Positions 34,801 through 58,320 of a stretch of DNA of 64,000 nt are shown in pieces. The notes beneath the pieces were generated by a model. That model saw only the letters and a list, made by a program, of their open reading frames with translations. It ran no database searches and was not told the origin of the DNA. Origin of the DNA: Euglena gracilis (lineage: Eukaryota > Euglenida > Euglenophyceae > Euglenales); contig CP154954.1 in assembly GCA_039621445.1 (NCBI GenBank), positions 60,447,858 to 60,511,857 on the forward strand, given 5' to 3'. How positions within the stretch are numbered: position 1 is the first letter of the stretch; each line of letters starts with the position of its first letter. The position numbers and the translations under genes were made by a program.

Positions 34801-34850
34801 CTGCTTCGGCCGTGGCACACCTCCTCTTCACCCTCATCTGCCCGCGGTAG
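25820..34850 (+). CDS. TBL-like PC-esterase paralogue C, most complete copy
   Basis: Near-identical partner of B. Exons: 25,820-25,978 (anchor); 26,790-26,896; 27,478-27,577 (WRWRP); 27,799-27,849 (VHIVGDS); 28,933-29,059; 29,555-29,791 (GEQHW); 30,640-30,734; 31,543-31,614 (VVWLTGSP); 32,542-32,632 (HFTRPWY); 33,143-33,254; 33,505-33,553 (SYLNITGLS); 33,665-33,736 (DAHVMFSKN); 34,133-34,198 (DGVHWCIPGVPDVW); 34,800-34,850. The terminal exon reads ASAVAHLLFTLICPR then TAG. That TAG lies within CGCG|GTAGGC, so a donor there cannot be excluded. Most exon lengths equal those of B to the base. All catalytic residues expected for the family are present. Confidence 0.8.
26164..26460. mobile_element. 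CATAGATTCA-family element, unit 2 copy
   Basis: Same insertion as 15,908-16,195, with the same CTTCCCAC and CTTCCTAC flanks. It differs mainly in G-run lengths and a GGGT array. Confidence 0.75.
27578..27798. mobile_element. CAGGGG element acting as an intron of TBL-C
   Basis: Same intron as 17,333-17,551. GCAGCAGT flanks at 27,570-27,577 and 27,799-27,806. The right end now reads AAAAAAAACCCTG. Confidence 0.85.
31107..31490. mobile_element. TTGTCTAAGCACC-ended element, unit 2 copy
   Basis: Same insertion as at 21,294-21,691, with the same facing ends. Confidence 0.7.
34590..34765. repeat. Fold-back fragment of the GGCGCCGAAAATTTTT family
   Basis: GGCGCCGAAAATTTTTGGG near 34,621 faces CAAAAATTTTCGCCG near 34,741, with GGGGGGTATATG and AAGTATATCC outside. 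It is related to the intron element at 17,333 but arranged as an inverted pair. It lies in the last intron of TBL-C. Confidence 0.65.
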
Positions 34851-35200
34851 GCCCTCCGTCGCATTCACCGCTGGGAGCCCTGGAGCACGTCGAGGACGCA
34901 GCCAGGCGCTGTCGGGGACCATCGCCGGTGGCACGGGGGCAACCCCCGGCGGCGGAACCGAGCCAGCCCACAAGGACGCTGGAGCTCTGGGTGGTGGAGG
35001 TGCTCGCCTGCGGCGGGGGCGGGTTGTCTGCTCTGCGGCGGCGGACAGGCAGAGTGTCGGGACCGTTCCTTTGCAGAATAGTTCGGCCGCCGCCGGGTTG
35101 GCGGAACTGTTTTGGTTTTGCCTGTTGTTGGCGACTGTTTGCTGCGGTGTGTTTGCCTGCGGTGTGCAACCCACGGCAGCTGTGGCCAAATGAACATGCC
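34851..35200 (+). other. G+C-rich block after TBL-C, coding status unresolved
   Basis: Composition is like an exon, and two frames are open. One ends in a Leu/Phe/Cys-rich hydrophobic stretch (FWFCLLLATVCCGVF). The other contains LELWVVEVLACGGGG. I recognise no domain, and copy A has no counterpart after its stop. It could be a further exon reached through the GTAG donor at 34,847. Confidence 0.3.
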
Positions 35201-37320
35201 TTTCTCGTCGTAGCGTGATTTGTATCTCTGCCAAATTCCCAAGTTACCCACCGGTTTTGCTGAACATGTACCCTCCTCTGAGGCCCACAAACTGCCGCTG
35301 ACCTTGGAGCACGTCTCTCCCCCAATAGTTATTCAGGTGCAAACAAGCGGACTGCCACCTCCGACATGGGGGGGGTGCTAAATTCCCCAGATCCTGCCGA
35401 CTTATCCGGACACTTCTCTTCGAAGGTTTTTGTGTGTTCAAAAACCCCCAGACTGCCCAGCTTCGAGTTCCCGTGCTTTTGGGGCTTAATAATTCAATAT
35501 CATCAACATTCTATGTCAATAAGTGTATCATCAAAAAATCATCCAGCATGTAATTTTTGTCTTTCAGACGCTTCTTCTTAAATAAAAAAAATGGTTCATT
35601 TTTGTTGTTGATGTGCATCACCATCATGCACCACATAATTGTACACTTGATTATAAAATAAAAGCGGGGCAAAAAAATGGTGGATTTTTGGGGGTAATGT
35701 CACCCCTCCCCACTCTTGTCCAAAGCACAAGTCCGGCTGCCCTTCGGGCTGGCGCAAAATATATAACACTTGTTGGTGTGGTCCGATGCTGGAAAAAGGA
35801 TGCTGGCTGGCTGGACCCCCCCAGAGGGGGGGGGGGCAGTTCTTCTTAAGCAACGCCCTGATCTGGGAATCTTGGGCTGACAGCTCCCGTGTGTGGATTG
35901 GTCATGTTTGGAATGCACCCTGGTCAGGTGCAAAAGTGTAAAAATGGGTGGAAAGGGGCCAGAAAAGGTCTGGCCAGAGCAAATTTGGGGTAAAAATTCG
36001 ACCGTTTGTATACTTGTCCATTTTTTTGAGTATTATTGCAGGTCTGCTGGTTTGACCCCATCTTGGGCCTAGTTTCAACCCTGGGACCCCCATGGGGGGG
36101 GCAAGCGGGGTTTGCCAGCAGCCTTTTTCCAGCCAGCCCAAATTTTCGCTGGGCTGGACCCCGCCCCCCCCCCCTGCCTGACCCAGATCCGAGCTCGAGA
36201 CCCCCACCCCAGGATTGGGCAAATTCATGGGGAATGCAACTGAACCGTTGTGCAGCCTAAAATGCTGTCCCCAAAAATTTGGTTGTGTTTGTGGGATTGA
36301 AGACCACAACGGAGTTGTGGTGACAGAAGGGGGAGGAAGCCGAACTTTCATCGCTGGGTCAAAGACTGCATAAGATTCAGAGCATTGCACCCCTCCAAAA
36401 AAACAAAACTTTCATCCAATGGCGAAAAATCCTTCGGCTTTGCATATTGGTAAAAAAACATTTTCTTGGAGATATTGCATAAGTTCTTTAGTCATAAATC
36501 TGTGCTTCCCCTGTGGGAATCCATATTTGGGGCATCACTGCACTCTCATTTGAACAATCCACCCCTCCAAGCCACAAAAAATCACAATGTCCTGCAACAC
36601 CAGGGGTTATGAATGCCCCCCCCCCTCCCGTCCAACACACGGCAATGTTCCACAGCTGTGCCGTTGACAGAGGTGTTAAGGCTGTGGCCATTCGCTGTAA
36701 CGCATTTCCTGAGCCCACCTGTGGGCCTTTGTTGGTCCCACCACCACACCTGTGTTAAGTTGTGCAACTGAATATTTGCATCATCATATGAATGCAATCT
36801 AGTGTTTATTTTAGACTCCAGGCTCCAGGGATTTCTCACGTTTTTGGAACCTATCATGCCTTGTAACCCAGAAGATCCCTTCTTTGTGGGGGGGTTGCAC
36901 AAGGGGTTAAGTATGACGGGGTCTGCTTGGGTTGAAGGGCAATTCTGCATCGTTCTTTTTCAACTTGAGGGAGATAGGATGGAAAGATTCACAAAATGTC
37001 ACGGAATATCGAACGTCAAAATACTAAAGATTAAAAAAATTGTCAAATGCAGCATCACGAATTTCCCAGGAAAAAGATTTTTCAAAAGATGAAGGGGAAG
37101 GTGCAGCACAGTGAGGCAGGAGGGAAGCGTCCCCAATATGCCCCCCCAATGCTGCCCCGAATATAAAGAGCCAAGCACCAATTTTTTTTTGGTTGCCAGG
37201 CTTGCCAGGTGCTTGGACAGGTTGGGGGGGGGGAGAGTGCCACCAACCATAGACACCCCTCTGGGCTCCATCGCCGGCTCGAAGCAATTGAGCCGTGTCA
37301 CTGCCCTTTCCCCCCGGCAG
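35201..37320. other. Intergenic or 5' flank of the GATA-like gene
   Basis: No supported exon. Contains GGTCCAGCCAGC-type C/G-run repeats near 35,800-36,180 and ordinary mixed sequence otherwise. The first half of the zinc finger called at 39,173 should lie in this stretch or up to 39,170, but I could not find it. Confidence 0.45.
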
Positions 37321-51014
<13,694 letters not shown>

Positions 51015-54000
51015 AGGTGTGGTGGCCGCCGGGCCAGTTTTGATGTTCCTTGCGCAGTGAGGGGTGCGAGGGGGCCCAGGCAGCATACAGACCCGACCCG
51101 CCTTTTCCCCCCCCACCCGTTTGTCAAAGCACGGGCCCTGTCTCAACCTCACCAGACGTCTTTTTAAGGAACGTCACCCCTTGGGGGGAGTGGCTGGGTG
51201 TTATGGGAAGGCAACACATTCAACCCACTTGGGGGGGGGTTGGATTTGGGGAGGGGGTTAGTGTGAGAAACGTGGTTTTTTTGAAAGCACCATGGAGCCG
51301 GAGCTGGGACCCAAGGACGACCCCCTCCCCCTTGGGGGTGCTGCGGTGGGCTGCCCCCCCCCCCCGGCCAGGTGGCCCTGGCCGGTGCAGGTTCTCTGGT
51401 CCACATTTCCTTTCCCGCAATTCCGCCTGATTTGTAATCATCCAGAACAACCCCAACCCTGCAAAAATACATAATTTGCAAACACTTTTGACATTTTCCC
51501 ATAAGTTTTTCTGGAGCTCTGTGCCGAAATGTTTCCTCTAGACCTAGTCGAGCTCACTGGACCCAATTTCATTCCAACAGACCCTCCCCCCATCAAGCAT
51601 CTTGGCCAAGAGCTTGGGCTGGACCCATCTCGAGGTGCTTAAAAACCGGGTATGCCCGGCTTTTTTTCGGGTCAGAGGTTGAGTGCTCAAGTGCGAGAGC
51701 AAAGCCATCCTATTGGTCAACTGGGTTCAATTGTGTCATTCTCTTGCTGCCAGAACTTGTTATTTTCTCTATGTCACAGCCCTTTCTTGAATTTGTGACG
51801 CCTTCACCCTCGAGGCGGCTTGGCCTCACCTCCTGAAACAGCCCCAGCTGCGTGTCAGCCAACCCAGCACTGACCTGCCCAGGGAGACCCGGCCACCTCT
51901 TGCCATTGTGCCCTGCATTTCCCCGCCCGCCTATTCATCGTTGCCATGGCCTCCCACCCGCCGTCCGTGCCCCCAACGATGCTTGCCGATGCCCCACCAC
52001 GCCGCTGGTGGTGCTCACCCCTCCTCATCGCTGCCCAGACGCCTCGCCGCAGTTACCACCTGCCCTGCCCCCCCCCCCCGTCTGACCCTGTGGGCTCGGC
52101 GGCTCATCCAGTTCCATCCTCGCCCGTGACTGCGTGAGCTGCTGACGCACCAGAGCTTTGCTCAACCCACCGGCTCAACCACCAGACACGGGTTTCCAAC
52201 GCCAGCCACTCCCGGGAGAATGGGTCTGGTGACCAACCTTGAAACCTTGAGGGTATTCGGCTGGAAAGTTCGGCCGACGGCGGGATCCAGAATAGTGGTA
52301 CACCCGTGGGATGCCCTAGAATGGAGGAAGTGGGAACAGCCGATATGGAAGTTTTCTGCGCATTCAGCATGGCATTCTCATAGCGAAGAAGATTACATTC
52401 CCGCTACAGAAGGTGATTGCTGTGGCGATGCCTGGTCGATTCATCACATGCAGGAGGAAGAGAACCACAGAGCTTCAGCTTTGCAGGAACACATTTTCTT
52501 TTCGGTCCCGTCCCGACAAGGCTGCTGCGTGAACCCCGTGGCGGCCAGCACCTTTCTCCCACTCACCCCACAGCTCCATTTCCCATCTGTGTTTTCCCCT
52601 GCCCTGTCTGTGACCCACGTATGGCCTTTCGGCCAGAGACCCACCCATTCTTCTGCCCCACTGCTTGCTGTGCATGCAAAGCATTGCAAGGCATCCTATG
52701 GAGTCCCAGGGATGCATTTGGTTTCGCACCAACCTTGTTTGATGCAGAGGGAAGCATTTTTGCCCCCCCCCGTCAGGTTTTACCCACCATCCTCTCCACC
52801 TCCAGGGGGTGGTCGTCATATCATTGCTTAAAGTGTGTCCCGGAAGGTGAGGGTGACTGACTGGCTTTATTCGGAATGACTGACTGGCTGTTGGCTCCGG
52901 ACCCCCCCCCCGGGGGGGGTCGGCCAGAATTGGCCGAAAGTGGCCACCCGGCGCCGGATTTTTGACCAAATTTCTTGGTGCTTTGCCTTTTTGATCGAGT
53001 GGCCAAGGTGGTTGACCCCCCCTCAGTAGGAATTGGATTACTGGTTTTGAAAAGTGACTGAATAGTTTTTGAGAGTGGAAAGTGAACCCCCTGGGGCAAG
53101 CAATGGTGCGGTGGTCACACAGGGGTTAAGTGAATGGGTATGGATGCTGCAGCGCACACCCCTGGTGCCAAACCAACCCAGGAGTGAAATACCTGCTGCT
53201 TGGTATGGGCTGGCACTCCAGAGTGGAAGGCTTGCCAATATGACACCTGCACTGGTTTTGCCCACAAAGGAATAGAGTGTTGTGGCAGAAGTGGCTTCGA
53301 TTGTGCATTCATAGGGAAACAATCTTTTTTTTCCATTCCTTTCGTTTCTTTTCATTCCTTTTCATTTTTTCTTTGTGTTTTCTTCAGCACGTTGATAGAA
53401 CACTGCCAAGGCAAGAAAGAGCAAGAAAGTTCCATCATACCGCAACCCAATCTGCCCTACGGCTCACTCGTTTCTTGAGGTAGTGTTGGCCCCACTCGGG
53501 TCGGCGTGTGGCCGTTGCTGGTAGACGTTTCTGCTTAAATACACCGCCGTTTGCGAGGAAGAACTTTGGAATGGAGTTGTACGGCCTGCCAGCAATACAA
53601 CTCTGCAGTACATCTGCGCCTTCCCAGTTTGTGCAGCTCCGCCCACCTTGCTCTCAGCCCAACTATGGGTGCCGTCCATGGTGTCGTCCTCAAGTACGTC
53701 ACCCGCGGTGTTGCTCCCGTGCAGCCATTTCCACAACCGCACGCTCTTCGTACAGATACACATAGAAACACCAGTGCCACATGCACACGCATCAATGCAC
53801 TTGTTTGCGCATGCGCTTATCCACCGTGTGTGCAAACACAAGCCATTTGTTCAACACACAGGAGCATTTCCACGGGGGGTCGGAAATGGCGTACAGATGG
53901 TATCCATATCATGGTATCCATATCATGGTATCCATATCATGGTATCCATATCATGGTATCCATACCATGGTATCCATATCATGGTGTCCATATCATGGTA

Positions 54001-54801
54001 TCCATATCATGGTATCCATATCATGGTATCCAGATGGTACAGATACAGATGGTGTCCTTTGGGTGTCTGGCAGAGGTGCTCTGTAATGGGGAGTGCAACG
54101 GCGCGGCGATATGCTCAGTGCAGCTTTCGGGTTTTCCGCGATCCGATTGCCAGGGGATGCCCCCGGCGTTAAAGCAGGCTGGCCCACTCTGTCAGGGCAA
54201 CCCAATGTGGGTGTACCATTCCCAACGTTTTGGGTCAAATACCTTTCGTCCCCCCCACATTCTGCTGGCCTGCTTGTGAAGTTGGAAGGCTCCTTGCCCC
54301 CCACCGCAGGAAATGCTTTGATTGTTCTCAATGGTTGAAATGAATCCTCCCAATGGCATGAACCCACCTGGCACCGCGGCGTTTCTTCGTGGGCAGTTCA
54401 GCCCTTGCCATTGTTGCTGTGGTATATGTGCATCACGAACGGCACCATCGCCCTCCTGTTCCAGCTGCAGCGGTGTGTGCTTTTTGTTGTGTTTCCCCCT
54501 CTCTTTTCTGGTGTGTTTACAGGTTTGTGCTGCATCGTTGTTCGTCTTTATGTTACTGCCAAGCAGCAAGCTTGCCTCCCATCAACGCTAGCCCACTCTC
54601 CTTGATTTGGCCTCTCGGGGAGTTGCCAACATTCCCATGCACACCATCTTAAGTAAACCTAGCCAGGATAGGGGATAGACACAATGGTGTTAGGGCTTTC
54701 CTTAGTTCTTCTGTTTCTTTTTGAGCCGAGCAGCCGTTTTTCGGCTTCAGCTTCGCCACACAATGGTGTGGCGTGACCCCTTGTGCTGCCTTCCACCGCA
54801 G
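51015..54801. other. Intergenic or 5' part of the phosphatase gene
   Basis: No exon I can support firmly. Stretches near 51,900-52,100, 52,220-52,480 and 53,560-53,730 have open frames without recognised domains. A 14-bp satellite (GGTATCCATATCAT) lies at 53,893-54,032. Upstream exons of the phosphatase, if any, would lie here. Confidence 0.45.
53893..54032. repeat. GGTATCCATATCAT satellite
   Basis: About ten direct copies of a 14-bp unit with few changes. The reverse complement of CCATATCATGG overlaps it strongly, so single strands can pair with themselves. Confidence 0.95.
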
Positions 54802-54898
54802 GGGGATGTTCGTCCTCGGCAAGAACCCGGTCACTGGCCAAATCCCATGGTGGTCCTACCTGCTGTGGGCCGGCCAGGCCGTGTCAGTGACTTGCCAG
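54802..54898 (+). CDS. Phosphatase exon 1 found (LGKNPVTGQIPWWSYLLW)
   Basis: TTCCACCGCAG acceptor, GCCAG|GTGTGG donor. Reads MFVLGKNPVTGQIPWWSY, then LLWAGQAVSVTCQ. The acceptor implies at least one exon upstream. Confidence 0.7.
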
Positions 54899-57623
54899 GT
54901 GTGGCGCAGCGAAGGACATTTTGTCCTTTTTACACTGCATAATGCACAGTATTTTCAGGAATTGGAATTCATTGTGCCGTCCCTGTACACAGACATGGGC
55001 AAAAATGCATCCATGTGCCAGCTTTTTTTTATGGCTGCAGGAGTGGTGGCTGACTGGTTTTTTTTTTTGCAGTAATTGGCTTGGTATTATGTACCGGGAC
55101 TCCAGCTTAGATCCAGCCACGGACCCGATGTGGTTTTTTTTCCGATCTTTTTCTGTCACCGAAGGCTTTGTGAGCATTCTGGGATCTTTTTGACAGTGGC
55201 TGGGTGTGGCTGGAAAAGTTTCAAGCATCCTCTCAAAGTGACTACTATTAACCCAAGGGTGTGGAAACCTGCTCCGTGAACACATGCCACCGCCTGGGCT
55301 CGGGTTCCACCTCCCAACAACGATCTACACCCGCCCAGGCTTCTGTTTTCGGGACGGCTGGGTTGGGGCATGGGGCGGGGGGTCATGGGTGGGGGGAAGC
55401 ACTTCATTCGGGGGGGGGGGTCGGATTTTGGGTGTAAGTCGGTGCTGTGCCACCTCCCCGGGACCCGAAAATGGCTATGTTACGCCATGGGCAAGCACCC
55501 CACCGCACACGGCAACACCCCGAGGGACTGATAGAACGAAGCCTGCCCCCGCCTCCACCACGCGGTGGGGAAGCGGCGCGGGGTGCCCGCCGCCACGGAG
55601 GTGGCGAAGGGCTTCTGGGTGGGCGGCCGGTACAGCCACGAGCTGCAGGTTTGTGTGTGCGCACCAACGAGCCCGCTGGGAGTTGTCGCTTGGGGGCCTG
55701 TCCCACCCGGGAACCCCCCCCCCACAGGATCTGGGCAGGCACGAGATGACATTTTTCCTGGAGGGTCACATTTTGGGTGGCACGGTTGTGCCAGACACAC
55801 CCAGATGCCAATGTCACGGGGGCCGGAAATGGTCGTTTTCGAGCGCAAATTTGCTGGGTCCACAGGTTCGGGGACCCAAACTGCCAAAATGCCTGCTATG
55901 GGCAGGGCCCCATATCACAACCCCCCCCCCCCCGGGTTGGTACAAGCAGCCCAACGCCCAGGCAGCTCTTGCCATCTGCCCAGCCAAATTTCCCTCCCCC
56001 ATCTTCTGCCCAGGGGCATCACTGGGCAGCTGTGGTGGACGTGACGTGCGAGTTCCCCGAGACATGCATGGCGGTCACCGCCCAGTACCTGCTGATGCCC
56101 TCTTGGGACGGAGCCCAGGAGCCCCCGGCCGTGTTCCCCCCCCCCGCCATTTTTGACACATATCTGGGACTTTTGTGCATTTCCGGAGCTTCAAAATTAG
56201 AGGGTGGCCAGAATCCACGGAGAGGAGGAGACACCCATGTTGCCTGATGCATGCACTGTGCTGCGGAGAGGTGTGTCGGGGGTGACCCAGTGAGACGCCT
56301 CGCCCAGAATGCATTTGGTCGGCCGATTTCGCATTTTTGGCTTTTCCATGTCCTGGGCGTTCAAAACCCTCAACCCAAACCTCGAGAAATACAAAATCGG
56401 AAATTCTGCAATTTTCCGTTTTTGTATTTCTCGAGGTTTGGGTTGAGGTTTTTGAGCTGCTGGTGACAAATCTGCCCTCTGTGTACAGAATTTTACCATT
56501 TTCCAGTGGTGAAACCCAGAGGAAACTCCAAATTTTGATCTTTTTGGCCCTCCACACCGTGGAGCTGAGTTTTGATTCCCCCTGGTTTGACCCCAGGAAA
56601 ATTACGAATGCCCAAAAATATGCGAAAACCCTGTCCCATCCGCCGCAGTTCCTGTGTGACAACTTCCTGTGCCAGGTGCACCCATTTGCGTTTTGAAGCC
56701 ATTGCAGCCTCTTATGGCCAATTTGAATTTGAGCTGTAGCACCCCTCCCAGGCGCTGACTCTGCCAGGTCCCAAAAAATGGGGGGGGGGGGTTGAGGGAA
56801 AACCCAAACTGTCACCGGAACTCATGTGTGTGTCATGCGACGTACGTGTCACATCTCATCACATGTTGTGGATCAGGCTTCTTTTGACCAACCCCAAGGG
56901 GGGAGGGCTGCCTTGTGCCTGGGGTGCCTGCCCACAGCACAGGGGGTCGGTTTTGGGCCCATACACCTGCCGATCCAGGCAAATTCCCTTGAAAACAGCC
57001 CCCTGTCCTCGGGGGGGCCCCTGCGGCCGTGCCGCTCACGCCGGCGCAGCTCGAGGCGGCGGCGCAGTTCTGCGTTGCGGCGGCCCCGGCGGGGGACGTG
57101 CTGGTCCACTGCGCCCACGGCCGGGGCCGGTCCACCACCGTGATGTGCGCCGTGCTGGTCACCGCGGGCGTCGCCACCGGCCGGGCGGGCCCGGACCCCC
57201 GGACCCTGACGGCTGTGGAAGGTTGGTGACCCGGGGGGGGGGGGGGTTGGGCTGGGAGGGCAACCCAGGCAGTGGAGGGGGAATGGGTTACCGACATGTT
57301 ACCGTGTTACTGACATTTTGTTGTGTGGTTTTTTCCCCGTTTCGGCGACATAGTTTTATTTTTCTTGTGGATTTTATCTGTTTTTTTTTTCTCTTTCTGC
57401 TGGGAGGTGAATATGGCTGACCAAAATCCCGCAATTTGACCCATTTGTTTGCCTGTCCCCGTGTCCCCCACCGGAGTGAGTGTGGAGGGCCCGCCCGCCC
57501 CCACGTGGCAGGACGCCTTCAAGCTGTGCCAGGCCGCCCGGCCGGTCGTGCTGCTGAACAAACGGATGCGCGCCGCGCTGACGGAGTGGCAGGCGAAGTG
57601 GCACCGCCCAGGCCGCCGGTGCG
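54802..57623 (+). CDS. Dual-specificity protein phosphatase (DSPc), five exons
   Basis: Exons: 54,802-54,898; 55,535-55,648; 56,014-56,130; 57,024-57,236; 57,487-57,623. The signature HCAHGRGRS (H-C-x5-R-S) gives the catalytic Cys and phosphate-binding Arg of cysteine phosphatases. Upstream, VVDVTCEFPE and YLLMPSWDG match the strand and the W-D general-acid loop of the DSP family. Downstream, QAARPVVLLNKRMRAALTEW matches the conserved C-terminal helix. The first exon (MFVLGKNPVTGQIPWWSY) resembles the membrane-proximal start of DSPs linked to a lipid-phosphatase or membrane segment. The first three exons join GT-AG in phase. The substrate (phosphoprotein or phospholipid) is unknown. The stop is not fixed. 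Confidence 0.8.
55535..55648 (+). CDS. Phosphatase exon (AKGFWVGGRYSHELQ)
   Basis: Reads NEACPRLHHAVGKRRGVP, then ATEVAKGFWVGGRYSHEL. The GFWVGGR turn equals the GWYLGGWP start of the DSP fold. The donor CTGCAG|GTTTGT is in phase. Confidence 0.75.
56014..56130 (+). CDS. Phosphatase exon with the general-acid loop
   Basis: Reads GHHWAAVVDVTCEFPETC, then VTAQYLLMPSWDGAQEPP. The Asp of SWDG is the likely general acid. It ends near CGGCCGTG (56,126-56,133), which is repeated at the next exon. Confidence 0.8.
56361..56456. repeat. Long fold-back (about 45-bp arms) in a phosphatase intron
   Basis: CTCAACCCAAACCTCGAGAA on the left arm faces TTCTCGAGGTTTGGGTTGAG on the right, with only a few bases of loop near 56,406. 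Mismatches are few. Confidence 0.95.
57024..57236 (+). CDS. Phosphatase catalytic exon (HCAHGRGRS)
   Basis: Reads VPLTPAQLEAAAQFCVAA, then GDVLVHCAHGRGRSTTVM, then CAVLVTAGVAT. It begins at the second CGGCCGTG. It ends either at GAAG|GTTGGT or at a GGGCCCG repeat shared with the next exon; both keep the frame. Confidence 0.9.
57487..57623 (+). CDS. Phosphatase C-terminal exon
   Basis: Reads PPAPTWQDAFKLCQAARP, then VVLLNKRMRAALTEWQAK. The frame stays open past 57,623 into a TAATTTTTG repeat. A donor (GTGCG|GTGGCT) or a stop elsewhere must end it. Confidence 0.8.
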
Positions 57624-57734
57624 GTGGCTTTCAACTCCGCGCCGTGGCCGTGTGGGCCAACCATTGGCAGCCAAAGGTTGAGGGCCAGTTCCTCGGAACT
57701 GCCAAAGCGTGTAATGGTAATGTTTGTAATTTTT

Positions 57735-57822
57735 GTGATGTTTTCACCCTCTGTAATTTTTGTAATTTTTGTAATTTTTGTAATTTTTGTAATTTTTGTA
57801 ATTTTTGTAATTTTTGTAAGCT
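57735..57822. repeat. TAATTTTTG tandem repeat
   Basis: Nine-base unit TAATTTTTG repeated, flanked by two copies of TGTAATGGTAATGTTTG. Confidence 0.95.
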
Positions 57823-58204
57823 TGTAATGGTAATGTTTGCCCAAATTGGTCGGCATGTCGAGGCCATCGCCCCATCAGCCCACGCTGACGAGGGTTGTTA
57901 ACTTGCATTGTTCAAAGCTGGGGTCCAATGCCACTCACTGCAGCGTCAGCCGCCTCGTCCCCTTACCTGAGGCTGGGTTTGCTTCGCAGTCCAAAGGGGG
58001 CCAGAAAATGGAAAAGACCTGCTCGCATGGGGTTGGCCTGAATTTTGTACAGTGTGCTGCAGCAGAGCTGGCTGGGGCACTGCTGCGTGGGGCAGGGCCG
58101 CGCCAGTGCACACCATCACCACATCCCATGGGCTGGCAGAGGCTTTGGAGCTGGGGGTTGGGCATGACCCACAAAATGCTCAGGCGCCCCACTATTTAGT
58201 TTCC

Positions 58205-58320
58205 CTACTGTAAATAAACAAACAAACAAACAAATAAATAAATAAATAAATAAAATAAAATAAAATAAAATCAATCAATCAATAAATAAAGTAAAATAAA
58301 TAAATAAATAAAACTAATAA
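58205..58320. repeat. AAAT tetranucleotide microsatellite
   Basis: AAAC, AAAT and AATC units in a row; non-coding. Confidence 0.95.

Noticed and set aside
53551-53620. RanBP2-type zinc finger (W-S-C-T-A-C...N)
   Set aside because: The second Cys pair does not have the required spacing.
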